64,000 nt of DNA from Clostridia bacterium (GCA_017399405.1 JAFQCT010000017.1:119730-183729), one strand, 5' to 3'; positions 52,601 to 62,145 are shown, numbered from the stretch's first letter. Program-made: numbers and translations. Notes: generated by a model not told the origin, from the sequence alone.

Positions 52601-52978
52601 AATCTTAAAGATAAGTTCCGTATGAGTGGTATGGTGCTTAATAATATTGATGTGATAACTGCTATGGAAAAGAATGCAGAGGGTGTGTACATTCCTGCAG
52701 TAATCAATGATGATGGTTCAGTTTCAGGTAATGTTATTTCACTTAAAAATATTGAAAGACTTAAAAACAAAGTAAATGAACTTATAAAAGGAATGGCAAG
52801 CGATTTACAAAGCGGTGTAATTCGTGCATTACCTACTGAAGAGGGTTGCAGATATTGTAACTATCACGATGTTTGCAGAAGAGGTAGTGATGACCCTATA
52901 AGAGAGTTTGACTCTCTAAATTTCCAAAATGCAGTTTCAATGTTGGGAGGTGACGATGATGAGCAGAATATGGACTGA
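49634..52978 (+). CDS. addB: ATP-dependent helicase/nuclease subunit B
   Basis: A 1114-residue AddB. Walker A GRTGSGKTRY is at residues 6-15. The C-terminal RecB-type nuclease has VRIVDYKTGG near 913-922. The four cysteines of the AddB iron-sulfur cluster are present: one in FYLCPFSYF and three in CRYCNYHDVC near 1077-1086. With AddA it processes double-strand breaks for recombination. GGGGCC precedes the ATG. The end overlaps addA by 20 bases. Confidence 0.93.
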   Translation: MLNIITGRTGSGKTRYIRNLATEIAKNESGKVIIIVPDQFSFETEKGMLELLGNEKINNIEFLSFSRIAERLLRDYGKITKKSADDATRAVLMSMAIESLQDKLVYYKKYQKNPLLINELLSFNNELKTCCITIDQLAETAEKVKKPTFAKKLDELSNIFQCYDSLMSKNFHDDSLNLDLFAELLYEVPYFKDKTVFVDAFTWFSAQEHKILERIIATADDVYITFCCDTVRNNGEYELFYNAMCEIRKLRATANRVNVKVAPEKILYADKVYKTDALNFLEENIFDITDKEYETVCDSISLVPCRNKNDECDFVAAEIKRLVREENYRYRDVAVIERTQDTYKKQLMSSFRKYGIDCFPDNRQPILAQPLMAFMLSLFDILTEGFNSEYVLRFLKTGLYGFTIEEISLVEDYVLMWRTKQSEWKNEWTGNPEGFGVEFNEYSEQKLKTINDLRARIVGPIVSLKNKITETNGETISRELFAFLRNTGVDNNLKNFTTQLMSSGEDDLALEQGKIWRILTEILDSLCSATGDSAITLKRYRELFEIIVSTKDIGQIPNGVDEVIIGSADRIKSTAPKAVFIVGANAGVFPVTSSSGAILNDTERCELQSNGVDIISNLAYNSVLEKFIAYRAMTLATHKLYVSYSSVDSKSEALSPSELVFEINRLYEDKANVINPDSLSLIESRKTAFSALASESNQNSILGSTLYEYFVKDGSQEELNKLEKMSKKEFKIQDNELATDLFGKSMYISASKTEKFYLCPFSYFCEYGIKAQPRREAQMDPAQTGTLIHEVLEIFLKENPKDKFIKFTTDEVKEKVNKIIDNYVDEKLSGYENQPKSFRRTMTLLKERSLKLVMQLIDEFSNCEFVPVNFELSINNDGDIAPYLIDLDNGGTVKIIGKVDRVDIYTTPDNTFVRIVDYKTGGKIFDLGEVFAGLNMQMLIYLFAIWQNGGELYKNVTPAGIFYFQAKTSRATETAKGLNRHSDDTEINKNLKDKFRMSGMVLNNIDVITAMEKNAEGVYIPAVINDDGSVSGNVISLKNIERLKNKVNELIKGMASDLQSGVIRALPTEEGCRYCNYHDVCRRGSDDPIREFDSLNFQNAVSMLGGDDDEQNMD

Positions 52979-55900
52979 TGCCCAACGCAAAGCAATAAAT
53001 TCAAGAAACGGTAGTGTGCTTGTATCTGCTGCGGCGGGTTCAGGTAAAACTGCTGTGCTTGTTGAACGCGTTATTCAGCGTATTATCAATAAAAACAACC
53101 CTACGAATGTTGAAAATATTCTTGTTGTAACATTTACAAAAGCGGCAGCGGGCGAAATGCTTGAAAGAATATCAAAGTCACTTGACGACTTAATAAGAGA
53201 AAACCCAACTGATACATTCCTTAAAAGACAAAAAATGTTCTTACCAAGTGCCAATATCTGCACTATTGACAGTTTTTGTAATAAGATAGTAAAAGATAAC
53301 TGTCAGCTTTTAGATGTTTCACCTGACTTTACAATGCTTGAGCAGAATGAACTGAATCTCCTTGAAAATGACATCGTCAATGAAATTCTTGAAGAAATTT
53401 ATGGTGAAAATACTCCTGACTCAAACGCACTTCTTGAACTTTTTTCAAATGGTAAAAACGATATAAATCTTATCAGTTCAATTTTCCAGATTTACAAATT
53501 TTCTGTGTCATCATCAAATCCAAATAAATGGATTGAAGACCATTTTGCATATTATTTTGAAGATGTCCCTGTTGAACAGACAATCTGGGGTAAATACTCT
53601 CTTGACAGAGCAAAAGCAATTCTTGAATACACACTTACTAAATGCGATAAAATCCTTATTGACGCAGGTGATGATAACAAAGTCGGTGTTACTGCAAGAA
53701 ACAGTATAATCGGTGCGGTTGCCGATATGAAATATGCACTCGATTTAATCACTAATGGTGGCAAGTGGGACGATATTAAAAACATTATTGATAACCTTAA
53801 AATAAATGGTTTCGGTAGTTTCAAAGCAGCCGAAAAAGACGATTTATATTACGAAATTTCAGGAAGAACAAAAGCACTTACTAAAGATTTTACAAGTCTT
53901 GCATCAATTATGACTTGCTATTCTGAAGATTTCAAAAAAGATATAGAGTATCTTCGTCCTATAATACTTGCTTTCAAAAATTGTGTGCTTAAATTTTCAC
54001 AAAGACTCCAAGAAGCAAAAATAGAGAAGAATGCTTACGATTATCCCGATATTCTTCATATGGCACTTAAACTTATGGTTACCGAAAACCCCGATGGTAC
54101 CTATAGTAAAACCCCACTTGCAATTGAAATGTCAGAAAAATATGACGAGATTTTAATTGACGAGTTTCAAGATACTAACGAAGCACAGGATACTCTTTTC
54201 AATGCAATATCTAAAAATGGGTCAAATCTGTTTATGGTTGGTGATGTTAAGCAGAGTATCTATCGTTTTCGTCACGCTATGCCAGAAATCTTTATGGGAT
54301 ATAAAGACAGATATCCTGATTATGACGAGAACGCAGATAATTATCCTGCAAAAATTATGCTTGATAAAAATTTCCGTAGTCGTCAGGGTATTGTTGAAGG
54401 TGTAAACTTCTTCTTCGATTTTCTTATGACTCGTAAAATGGGTGATATCGATTATAAAAACGGTGACGGATTAGTTTCAGGTGCAGACTTCTTAAAAACC
54501 GACAATAAAGATGTTCACTTGCATATTGTTAATGGACCATATCCTAAAAAATCTAATTTCGGCTTTGAAATCGCCTATGTAGGTAAAACTATCAAAGACC
54601 TTGTTGAAAGCGGTATGACCGTTGGCAACAGCGGTAAAGAAAGACCAATAAAATATAGTGATATTTGTATTCTTGCTCGCAAACTTAACAGTAAGGCAGA
54701 AACTATTGTAAGAGGTCTTGCTGAAATGGGTGTGCCTGCTCATTTTGAAAAGAAAATGGGATTTTTTGATAACCCTGAAATCGTTACAATGGTTTCACTT
54801 TTGAATGTTATTGATAATCCTGTTCAAGATGTGCCACTACTTTCAGTAATGCTTTCACCAATGTTCCCGTTTACTGAAGATGACTTGGCTCGTATGCGTT
54901 GTAAAAACAGAAAAGGCTCAATTTATGAGTTGCTTAAAGATAATTATGAAACTGATAACAGCGTAAAATATTTTCTTGATACAATTTATCAACTCCGTAT
55001 GTTATCTGTAACCCTCGGCGTTGGTGAACTTATAAGACGCACTCTTGAAATAACATCTTATTACAGTGTTGTAGGTGCTATGGAAAACGGTGAAAAGCAC
55101 ATTCTCAATCTTCAACTTTTAATTGACTATGCTGAAAAGTTTGAAGCAAATGGTGGGCATGGATTATCAGGCTTTATAAGATATGTTGATAAACTTCGTA
55201 AAAATCAGTTTGATTTAGATGAATCAACCTTAGTCAGCGAAAACGATGACGCAGTAAGACTTATGACAATTCACGGTAGTAAAGGACTTGAATATCCTGT
55301 TGTATTCGTTATGGATTGCACAGAAAGTTTCGGCGGTAGGGGAGGTGCCAAAACTATTGTTGACAGAACAATGGGTATTGGTACAATCTGCTATGATAAA
55401 GATAGAAACATTGAGTTCAAAACTCAACCTTATGCAACAGTAAAACTTAAAAATCACCTTGAAGAATTAAGTGAAGAGGTTAGAATTTATTATGTTGCAA
55501 TGACAAGAGCAAGAGAAAAACTGTATATAATAGGTAATCTTTATAAACCTGAAAGTAAAATCAAAGAGATTTACGACAGATTTTACACAGGTGACGAAGA
55601 AACTGATGTAGCCTTATCACTTGCAAGTAATTTCTTGCAGTGGTCAATACTTACCGCAATTCAACACCCGTCTGCTTACGAAATGCGAAAAGAATTAGGT
55701 ATTATGAACTGCAATTCAAGAAATACCGATAGTAAAATTGATTTCTCAATTGTGGAGCCACCTGTATTTGAAGAAGTGAGCGAAACCTCAGAAGTAGAAA
55801 AAGCACCTGTTGACAAATCAATGCTTGAAACTATCAATAAAAAAGTAAGTTATAAATATCCTTATGCCGATTTTGCAAGTATGCCAATAAAGTATTCCGC

Positions 55901-56501
55901 ATCTCGTGTAGACGAAAATGCAGGTGTGCTTTATATTGCAACTGAAAATCCCGCATTTATGGGTAAAGATGAACTTACCCCTGCACAGCGTGGTACTCTC
56001 GCTCATAGATTCCTTGAAAAGTGTGATTTCGCCCTTGCTGAAGAAAGTGTTGAGAATGAAATCACAAGACTTAAAGCTAATGGTGTGTTTACTGAGCAAG
56101 AAGCAGATGCTATAAATATCGCTTCAATTAAAAACTTTATTGCAAGCGACTTGTTTGCTCGCATTAAATCTGCCGAAAAATTTGTCCGTGAAAAACAGTT
56201 TACAATGACGGCACCACTTTCGTTCGTCCGTAAGGATTTACCGGATGGTGCAGAGAATGAAAGCGTTGTGCTTCAAGGTATTATGGATGGTCTTATAATC
56301 AACGGTAATACGGGTGAGATTGTAGATTATAAAACTGACCGAGTTGATACAGAAGATGAACTTTGCGACCGTTATCGTGAGCAAATGCGTGTCTATAAAG
56401 CAGCCGCAGAACAATGCTTCGGACTCAAGAATGTAAAGGTAACACTATATTCATTCAGCCTTTCTAAAGAAATTTCTGTAAATATTGAAAAAAATACTTG
56501 A
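52959..56501 (+). CDS. addA: ATP-dependent helicase/nuclease subunit A
   Basis: A 1180-residue UvrD-type helicase-nuclease. Walker A AAAGSGKTAV is near residues 25-34, the helicase motif LIDEFQDTNEAQ near 395-406, and the C-terminal RecB nuclease motif GEIVDYKTDRV near 1110. It unwinds and degrades DNA ends together with AddB. The start is placed at 52959 because GGGAGG lies 8 bases upstream; an ATG at 52929 lies within addB with no such site. Confidence 0.94.
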   Translation: MSRIWTDAQRKAINSRNGSVLVSAAAGSGKTAVLVERVIQRIINKNNPTNVENILVVTFTKAAAGEMLERISKSLDDLIRENPTDTFLKRQKMFLPSANICTIDSFCNKIVKDNCQLLDVSPDFTMLEQNELNLLENDIVNEILEEIYGENTPDSNALLELFSNGKNDINLISSIFQIYKFSVSSSNPNKWIEDHFAYYFEDVPVEQTIWGKYSLDRAKAILEYTLTKCDKILIDAGDDNKVGVTARNSIIGAVADMKYALDLITNGGKWDDIKNIIDNLKINGFGSFKAAEKDDLYYEISGRTKALTKDFTSLASIMTCYSEDFKKDIEYLRPIILAFKNCVLKFSQRLQEAKIEKNAYDYPDILHMALKLMVTENPDGTYSKTPLAIEMSEKYDEILIDEFQDTNEAQDTLFNAISKNGSNLFMVGDVKQSIYRFRHAMPEIFMGYKDRYPDYDENADNYPAKIMLDKNFRSRQGIVEGVNFFFDFLMTRKMGDIDYKNGDGLVSGADFLKTDNKDVHLHIVNGPYPKKSNFGFEIAYVGKTIKDLVESGMTVGNSGKERPIKYSDICILARKLNSKAETIVRGLAEMGVPAHFEKKMGFFDNPEIVTMVSLLNVIDNPVQDVPLLSVMLSPMFPFTEDDLARMRCKNRKGSIYELLKDNYETDNSVKYFLDTIYQLRMLSVTLGVGELIRRTLEITSYYSVVGAMENGEKHILNLQLLIDYAEKFEANGGHGLSGFIRYVDKLRKNQFDLDESTLVSENDDAVRLMTIHGSKGLEYPVVFVMDCTESFGGRGGAKTIVDRTMGIGTICYDKDRNIEFKTQPYATVKLKNHLEELSEEVRIYYVAMTRAREKLYIIGNLYKPESKIKEIYDRFYTGDEETDVALSLASNFLQWSILTAIQHPSAYEMRKELGIMNCNSRNTDSKIDFSIVEPPVFEEVSETSEVEKAPVDKSMLETINKKVSYKYPYADFASMPIKYSASRVDENAGVLYIATENPAFMGKDELTPAQRGTLAHRFLEKCDFALAEESVENEITRLKANGVFTEQEADAINIASIKNFIASDLFARIKSAEKFVREKQFTMTAPLSFVRKDLPDGAENESVVLQGIMDGLIINGNTGEIVDYKTDRVDTEDELCDRYREQMRVYKAAAEQCFGLKNVKVTLYSFSLSKEISVNIEKNT

Positions 56502-56526
56502 TTTTTGTATATTCTTGTGCTAAAAT
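56498..56526 (+). promoter_or_regulatory. promoter of rpmE
   Basis: TTGATT (56498-56503), a 17-base spacer and TAAAAT (56521-56526), 45 bases before the rpmE start; the -35 box overlaps the addA stop codon. Confidence 0.6.
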
Positions 56527-56570
56527 CATTAGGCTAATGAAAACAAGTACTGAAAGAGGTGACAATTGTC

Positions 56571-56774
56571 ATGAAACAGGGACTCCATCCAGAGTATAAA
56601 ACAGTAACAGTAAAGTGTGCTTGCGGTGCAACATTTGAAACTCGCTCAACTAAAGATGATTTGAAAGTTGATATCTGCTCAAATTGCCACCCATTCTTCA
56701 CAGGTAAACAGAAGCTTGTTGATACAGGCGGCCGTGTTGACAGATTTAACAAGCGTTACAATCTCTCAAAATAA
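56571..56774 (+). CDS. rpmE: 50S ribosomal protein L31 (zinc-binding form)
   Basis: A 67-residue protein starting [13 protein letters not shown] near residues 16-19 and CSNC near 37-40 supply the cysteines of the zinc-binding (C+) form of L31. Ends in RFNKRYNL as usual. The ATG at 56571 is preceded by AGAGGTGA; a GTG at 56559 overlaps that site. Monocistronic, with its own promoter and terminator. Confidence 0.95.
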   Translation: MKQGLHPEYKTVTVKCACGATFETRSTKDDLKVDICSNCHPFFTGKQKLVDTGGRVDRFNKRYNLSK

Positions 56775-56789
56775 GTTAAACGACATTAC

Positions 56790-56820
56790 GGTGGTACAAA
56801 TATGTGCCACCTTTTGTTTT
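56790..56820 (+). terminator. terminator of rpmE
   Basis: An 8-bp stem GGTGGTAC/GTGCCACC (one wobble) with a 6-base loop and T-rich tail, 16 bases after the stop codon. Confidence 0.88.
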
Positions 56821-56825
56821 ATTAT

Positions 56826-56987
56826 GTAACCACTTCTTAAATCTTGGTTACAATTCTCATCGGCTAATTTTCCGTCATAACTCGTCAAAAATACTCGTTA
56901 ATACACAAAGTATTGCCTGCGTTTTTTGACGGTTCTGACAAAAAACTATCTCGCTGATAATCGCAACCCGATTTATTCAGTGGTTAC
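56826..56987. repeat. 162-bp long imperfect palindrome (MITE-like or structured RNA)
   Basis: The ends are exact complements: GTAACCACT (56826-56834) and AGTGGTTAC (56979-56987). Inward, TAAATC, GTCA-AAC and CGTCAAAAA on the left are mirrored on the right over arms of about 62 bp, leaving a loop of roughly 35 bases. No reading frame is involved. It fills the intergenic gap between rpmE and the YigZ-family gene. Confidence 0.78.
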
Positions 56988-57006
56988 TTGAGAAGGTGTA
57001 TTTATA

Positions 57007-57630
57007 GTGCCTAATGAATATAGAACAATAAAAGAATTTAATAGTGACGAATATATTGTAAAGCGTTCTCGCTTTATAGGTTATGCAAAGCCTGTAACAA
57101 CAGTGGATGAGGCTAACGCCTTTATTGCCGAAATCAAATCAAAGCACTGGGATGCAACTCATAATGTTTACGCATATATTCTTCGTGATGGTGGTGTTAA
57201 ACGCTATTCTGATGACGGTGAGCCACAGGGTACTGCTGGTGTGCCCGTTCTTGATGTGCTTGAAAAAGAAAATTTAGTTGATGTATGTGTTGTTGTAACC
57301 CGTTATTTTGGCGGTATTCTTTTAGGCGGTGGCGGACTTGTCCGTGCATATTCTCACAGTGCAAAAATCGGTGTTGATAGTGCAAAAATCATTACAATGG
57401 CACATTGTCTTGATTTAGCAGTTGAGTGTGATTACACTTTTTATGGTAAATTAACAGATTTTTTATCTCGTGAAGAAACTGTAATTCTCAATACTGAATA
57501 TACCGATAATGTTAAAGTAATTTTCAGAATTAAAGGCGAAAATAAAGATAACATTGAAACGAAAATTACCGATTTAAGTAATGGCAGAGTATCTTCTACC
57601 GTTATTTCAGAAAATTTTTGCGAATTTTGA
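57007..57630 (+). CDS. YigZ/IMPACT family protein
   Basis: A 207-residue protein with the UPF0029/IMPACT N-terminal domain: KSHWDATHNVYAY near 42-54, SDDGEPQGTAG near 67-77, and VTRYFGGILLGGGGLVRAYS near 98-117. A C-terminal DUF1949-like domain follows. The family is linked to regulation of translation or RNA binding in other organisms; its role in bacteria is unclear. GTG start with GAGAAGG upstream. Confidence 0.9.
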   Translation: MPNEYRTIKEFNSDEYIVKRSRFIGYAKPVTTVDEANAFIAEIKSKHWDATHNVYAYILRDGGVKRYSDDGEPQGTAGVPVLDVLEKENLVDVCVVVTRYFGGILLGGGGLVRAYSHSAKIGVDSAKIITMAHCLDLAVECDYTFYGKLTDFLSREETVILNTEYTDNVKVIFRIKGENKDNIETKITDLSNGRVSSTVISENFCEF

Positions 57631-57708
57631 AAAAATTTTAGAAAAAAATAAAGGGATTTTGAAATTTTTGTCGTATATATAAATAGAAGGAAAAGTGAGG
57701 TGTCAAAA

Positions 57709-58722
57709 ATGACTGTAAGAGAAAAAATCGAACAGAATGAAAAAAATGTGTTATCCAATAAAGCCTGTCTTTCAGTAAATTCAAAAGGCAGAGTAATAAC
57801 GGAAGAAAAGTGTTCGTTAAGAACTGATTTTCAGCGTGACCGTGACAGAATAATTCATTCAAACTCATTCCGTAGATTAAAACATAAAACACAGGTGTTT
57901 TTGTCACCGGAGGGGGACCATTACAGAACTCGCCTTACCCATACTCTTGAGGTTTCGCAGATAGCCCGTACTATCGCTAACGGACTTTCATTAAATGGTG
58001 ACCTTACTGAAGCAGTTGCCCTTGGTCACGATTTAGGTCATACTCCATTTGGTCACGCAGGGGAGCGAGCACTTGACAAAGTTGTACCCGGTGGTTTCCG
58101 CCATTATGACCAGAGCTTAAGAGTAGTTGAAAGACTTGAAAAAGCCGGTAAAGGCTTAAATCTTACATACGAAGTCCGTGACGGTATTGTGTGTCATACC
58201 CGCGGTAAAGAAGCAGACACTTTAGAGGGCAGAATAGTAAAACTTGCCGATAAAATTGCCTATATAAATCACGATATTGATGACGCAGTCCGTGCAGGCG
58301 TTATGTGTGAAGAAGATATACCTCTTGAAATCAGAAAAGCATTAGGCTTTAAGAAATCTGCACGAATTAACACAATGGTACTTAATGTTGTTGAGAATAG
58401 TGTTGACGATATTGTTTTCTCACCCGAAGTAAAACAACCATTTGACGAGTTGCACGCTTTTATGTTTGAAAAGGTTTACACAAACCCTGTCTGCAAAGGC
58501 GAAGAAACAAAAGCTATGGATATTATTATTCGTCTTTATGATTATTTCCTCAACAACCCTGACAGAATACCAAAAGCATACCATTATATAATCGATAGTG
58601 AGGGCGTTCATCGTGCAGTTGCCGATTATATTGCAGGTATGAGTGACCGCTATCTGTTAGCGGTATATAAAAATATATTTATCCCTGATTCTTGGGTGGA
58701 TATAGGATTAGAGGAGGGGTAG
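57709..58722 (+). CDS. deoxyguanosinetriphosphate triphosphohydrolase-like HD protein
   Basis: A 337-residue HD-domain phosphohydrolase. The metal-binding residues appear in FRRLKHKTQVF, THTLEVSQIA (His) and GHDLGHTPFGHAGE (His-Asp). Family members hydrolyse dNTPs to nucleosides and triphosphate and help nucleotide-pool quality. The ATG at 57709 follows GAGGTG. The gene is coupled to dnaG downstream, the dgt-dnaG-rpoD order typical of Clostridia. Confidence 0.92.
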   Translation: MTVREKIEQNEKNVLSNKACLSVNSKGRVITEEKCSLRTDFQRDRDRIIHSNSFRRLKHKTQVFLSPEGDHYRTRLTHTLEVSQIARTIANGLSLNGDLTEAVALGHDLGHTPFGHAGERALDKVVPGGFRHYDQSLRVVERLEKAGKGLNLTYEVRDGIVCHTRGKEADTLEGRIVKLADKIAYINHDIDDAVRAGVMCEEDIPLEIRKALGFKKSARINTMVLNVVENSVDDIVFSPEVKQPFDELHAFMFEKVYTNPVCKGEETKAMDIIIRLYDYFLNNPDRIPKAYHYIIDSEGVHRAVADYIAGMSDRYLLAVYKNIFIPDSWVDIGLEEG

Positions 58723-58724
58723 TA

Positions 58725-60482
58725 TTGGCATTATCTGATGATTTTTTAATGGAACTTCGTAGCCGTGCCGATATTGAAACTACAATTTCCTCTTATGTGA
58801 ATTTGAAAAGAGCAGGGCGTATAAGCAAAGGCCTTTGCCCATTTCACGGTGAAAAAACAGCGTCATTTACCGTTTATCCCGACACTCAGTCTTATTACTG
58901 TTTCGGTTGCGGTAACGGTGGTGATGTGATTACATTTATAAAGAACATTGAAAACCTTGATTATATTGATGCTGTCCGTTTTCTTGCCGATAAAAACGGT
59001 ATGAATATGCCTGAAGAAAACTCTTATGACAGTACAATGAATAAACGCAGACTCCGTATGTTAGAGGCAAATCGTGAGGCTGCAAAGTTCTTTCATAATT
59101 GTCTTGGCAAACCGGAGGGTGCAGTGGGTTACAGGTATTTCAAAAACCGAGGACTAACTGACGATACAATCCGTAAATTCGGTTTAGGCTTTGCACCGGA
59201 TAGTTTTTATTCCCTAACTAACTATATGTTGGACAAGGGTTATACAAAAGATGAACTTGTTTTTGCAAATCTTGCAAGACGCTCCCAAAAGAACGAAAAC
59301 AATATTTATGACAATTTCCGTAATCGTGTAATGTTCCCGATTATTGATGTCAAAGGTAATGTAATCGCATTCGGCGGACGCGTTATGGACGACTCAAAAC
59401 CAAAGTATCTTAATACTTCCGATACAATGGTTTATAAAAAGAGTCAAGGTGTGTTTGCCCTTAACCTTGCGAAAAAAAGCGGAAAAGACAGTTTAATATT
59501 ATGTGAGGGCTATATGGATGTTATAGCACTTCATCAGGCAGGTTTCACAAACGCAGTTGCAGGTCTCGGCACAGCCCTTACAAGCGAGCAGGCACAACTA
59601 CTCTCACGCTATGCGTCAGAAATTATGATTGCTTATGATGCTGATGAGGCAGGGCAAAAAGCCGCAACAAGAGCATTGGGAATTTTCAAAAATACACCTG
59701 TAAGTATTAAAGTGCTTCATTTAAGTGGTGGCAAAGACCCTGACGAAATTATTAAAAATTATGGTATCGAAAAAATGAAAGCCATAATCAATGGTGCTGC
59801 TAATGAAATTGAATTTGCCTTACTTCGTGAACGCAATAAATATGATATAGCAAGTGATGACGGTAAGCGTCAGTATTTACAATCTGCAATTAAAATTCTT
59901 GCAACAGTTGGTGCTATTGAACTTGATATTTATGCGTCTCGCCTTGCAAATGAACTTTCAGTTTCAAAAGATGTTATTGTAAGCGAGGCAAAGCGTCAGG
60001 CTAAAAGAAATGTAACAATAGAACGCAAAAAAGAGTTTACAAAAATACAGACACAGGGTGATATTCTTGATAAACTCAACCCTCAAAGAAAAACTTTTTA
60101 TGCAGCGGCTAAAGCCGAAGAAATGCTTGTTACATTACTAATGGCAAACCCTGAATTTTTAAGGGGTGTTGACGAAAAACTTTCTCACGAAGATTTTGTT
60201 ACAGACTTTAACCGTAGAATATATAAATCGGTAACAGACAGACTTCGCGAAGGAAAGCCGGCTGAAATTTCATTTTTAGCAGGGGACTTGACTGATGACG
60301 AAATCAGTGCTGTTGCAAAAATTCAAACAATTTCCCATACTCTTAAAAATACTTTTGAAGAGTGTGAGGATTGCATAAAAATTATTATCAACGAAAAGAA
60401 TAAGAAAAGTATTAAAGGTGTGGCTGTGGAAGATATCAGCGATGAAGAGTTTCTTAAATTTTTTAAGGGCGATAATAATTAA
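58725..60482 (+). CDS. dnaG: DNA primase
   Basis: A 585-residue primase. The N-terminal CHC2 zinc finger has CPFHGEKTASF and YYCFGCGNGGD. The Toprim domain has LILCEGYMDVIAL near 254-266 and AYDADEAGQKAA near 303-314, with the acidic metal ligands. The C-terminal domain that contacts the helicase is shorter and less conserved. TTG start at 58725, set by GAGGAGGGG 6-8 bases upstream and by the protein start SDDFLMELRSRADI. Confidence 0.96.
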   Translation: MALSDDFLMELRSRADIETTISSYVNLKRAGRISKGLCPFHGEKTASFTVYPDTQSYYCFGCGNGGDVITFIKNIENLDYIDAVRFLADKNGMNMPEENSYDSTMNKRRLRMLEANREAAKFFHNCLGKPEGAVGYRYFKNRGLTDDTIRKFGLGFAPDSFYSLTNYMLDKGYTKDELVFANLARRSQKNENNIYDNFRNRVMFPIIDVKGNVIAFGGRVMDDSKPKYLNTSDTMVYKKSQGVFALNLAKKSGKDSLILCEGYMDVIALHQAGFTNAVAGLGTALTSEQAQLLSRYASEIMIAYDADEAGQKAATRALGIFKNTPVSIKVLHLSGGKDPDEIIKNYGIEKMKAIINGAANEIEFALLRERNKYDIASDDGKRQYLQSAIKILATVGAIELDIYASRLANELSVSKDVIVSEAKRQAKRNVTIERKKEFTKIQTQGDILDKLNPQRKTFYAAAKAEEMLVTLLMANPEFLRGVDEKLSHEDFVTDFNRRIYKSVTDRLREGKPAEISFLAGDLTDDEISAVAKIQTISHTLKNTFEECEDCIKIIINEKNKKSIKGVAVEDISDEEFLKFFKGDNN

Positions 60483-60509
60483 AATCAAAGATGTGAAGGA
60501 GAAAAAACA

Positions 60510-61601
60510 ATGGAAAATATTGATAAGAAAAGTGCTATAAAAGCCTTGGTTGAAAAAGGTAAGGCAGTAGGTAAACTCACAACTCAAGAAATCGACAATG
60601 CAATGCTTGAACTTGACATTGATATTGAAGAACTTGATAAACTCTATGAACTTATCGAGTCAAACAATATCGAACTTATTGATGACCTTGACGATATGGC
60701 ACAAGACGCTATTACTGACGAAACAGATATGGCAAAAAGTGACGATGGCGGATTAGGTGACAATAAAGCAGTTGCAATGGATGACCCTGTTCGTGTTTAC
60801 CTCAAAGAAATCGGTCGTGTTCCACTTCTCACATCTGAAGAAGAAATTGAACTTTCAATCCGTATTGCAGATGGTGACACAAAAGCAAAACAGCGTCTTG
60901 CTGAGGCAAACCTTCGTCTTGTTGTAAGTATCGCAAAGCGTTATGTTGGTCGTGGTATGCAGTTCCTTGACCTTATTCAAGAAGGTAACTTGGGCCTTAT
61001 CAAAGCAGTTGAAAAGTTCGACTATACAAAAGGCTTTAAGTTCTCAACTTATGCAACTTGGTGGATTAGACAAGCTATTACCCGTGCTATTGCTGACCAG
61101 GCAAGAACAATCCGTATTCCTGTTCATATGGTTGAAACAATCAATAAAGTTAAAAAGACAAGCAGTCAGTTGCTTCATAAAAATGGCCACGACCCATCAG
61201 CAGAAGAAATTGCACAAGAACTTGATATGGCACCTGATAAGGTTCGTGAAATCCTTCGTCTTGCACAGGAACCTGTTTCTCTTGAAACACCAATCGGTGA
61301 AGAAGAAGATAGCCATTTAGGTGATTTTATTCCTGATGATGAAGCATTATCACCGGCAGATGCTGCATCAATCTCACTTCTTAAAGAACAACTTGCAGAA
61401 GTACTTAAAACTCTCACACCTCGTGAAGAAAAAGTTCTTTCACTTCGTTACGGTCTTGAAGATGGTCACCCAAGAACTCTTGAAGAAGTTGGTAAAGAGT
61501 TCAATGTTACTCGTGAGCGTATCCGTCAGATTGAAGCAAAAGCACTTCGCAAACTTCGTCACCCAAGTCGCAGCAAAAAACTCCGCGACTTCCTTGATTG
61601 A
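60510..61601 (+). CDS. rpoD: housekeeping sigma-70 factor
   Basis: A 363-residue primary sigma factor. Region 1.1 is a short acidic helical part, region 1.2 has [16 protein letters not shown], region 2 has [20 protein letters not shown] and [13 protein letters not shown] for -10 recognition, and region 4 has [18 protein letters not shown] for -35 recognition. The promoters noted in this window (TTGACA/TATAAT) match its expected target. AAGGAG precedes the ATG. Same operon as dnaG. Confidence 0.97.
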   Translation: MENIDKKSAIKALVEKGKAVGKLTTQEIDNAMLELDIDIEELDKLYELIESNNIELIDDLDDMAQDAITDETDMAKSDDGGLGDNKAVAMDDPVRVYLKEIGRVPLLTSEEEIELSIRIADGDTKAKQRLAEANLRLVVSIAKRYVGRGMQFLDLIQEGNLGLIKAVEKFDYTKGFKFSTYATWWIRQAITRAIADQARTIRIPVHMVETINKVKKTSSQLLHKNGHDPSAEEIAQELDMAPDKVREILRLAQEPVSLETPIGEEEDSHLGDFIPDDEALSPADAASISLLKEQLAEVLKTLTPREEKVLSLRYGLEDGHPRTLEEVGKEFNVTRERIRQIEAKALRKLRHPSRSKKLRDFLD

Positions 61602-61628
61602 TTTTTAATAATGCAAAAACGCGTAGTG

Positions 61629-61679
61629 GCAGGCTTTTTCGCCTGCTTTGTAGGGGCGATTCACGAATCGCCCCTTTTT
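61629..61679 (+). terminator. tandem terminators after rpoD
   Basis: Two hairpins: GCAGGC/GCCTGC (61629-61646) and a 9-bp stem GGGGCGATT/AATCGCCCC (61653-61661 with 61666-61674) followed by T5. The second resembles a GC-rich palindrome that I recall as dispersed in related genomes (unverified). Confidence 0.85.
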
Positions 61680-61703
61680 CTATGCCTAATTTTCAAAATA
61701 TCC

Positions 61704-61755
61704 TTGACAGTTGAATGTGTGTTCAACTATAATAATAGTTGAACAAATACTCAAC
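61704..61755 (+). promoter_or_regulatory. metal-responsive promoter with two ArsR-type operators
   Basis: TTGACA (61704-61709), an 18-base spacer and TATAAT (61728-61733). The spacer itself is an imperfect palindrome with GTTGAA/TTCAAC arms (61710-61727). A second 18-bp site (61738-61755) with GTTGA/TCAAC arms follows just downstream of the -10. Both are suited to a dimeric ArsR/SmtB repressor, encoded by the next gene. Confidence 0.82.
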
Positions 61756-61773
61756 CGAAAGGAATAATATATA

Positions 61774-62145
61774 ATGTCAAAGAATGAGTTTATATGCGAC
61801 TGCAATATGGTACACAAAGAAATGGTAGAGGATACCCTTTCTAAAATGCCAAAAACCGAAACTCTCAATAACCTTGCAGACTTTTTCAAAATAATGGGGG
61901 ACCCAACCCGTTGTAAGCTTCTTTTTGCACTTTTGCAGAATGAAATGTGTGTCTGCGATTTGGCAAATGTACTTTCAATGACAAAATCCTCAATTTCACA
62001 TCAGTTAAGCAAGATGAAAGATGTTGGAATTGTAAAATGTCGTAAATCGGGCAAAACAGTATACTATTCTTTAGATGATGAGCATATTTCTGAAATTTTT
62101 GAAGTAGGAATTGAACATATCAATCATAAGCAGGTGAAAAAATGA
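61774..62145 (+). CDS. ArsR/SmtB-family metal-sensing repressor
   Basis: A 123-residue winged-helix repressor with both known metal-site signatures of the family. CadC-like alpha3N cysteines are Cys8 and Cys10 near the N-terminus with Cys59 and Cys61 in MCVCDL. A zinc-type alpha5 site DxHx10HxxH is formed by Asp102, His104, His115 and His118. The recognition helix is SMTKSSISHQLSKM. It should release the two operators when zinc, cadmium or lead rises, switching on the efflux gene that overlaps it by 4 bases. Confidence 0.9.
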   Translation: MSKNEFICDCNMVHKEMVEDTLSKMPKTETLNNLADFFKIMGDPTRCKLLFALLQNEMCVCDLANVLSMTKSSISHQLSKMKDVGIVKCRKSGKTVYYSLDDEHISEIFEVGIEHINHKQVKK

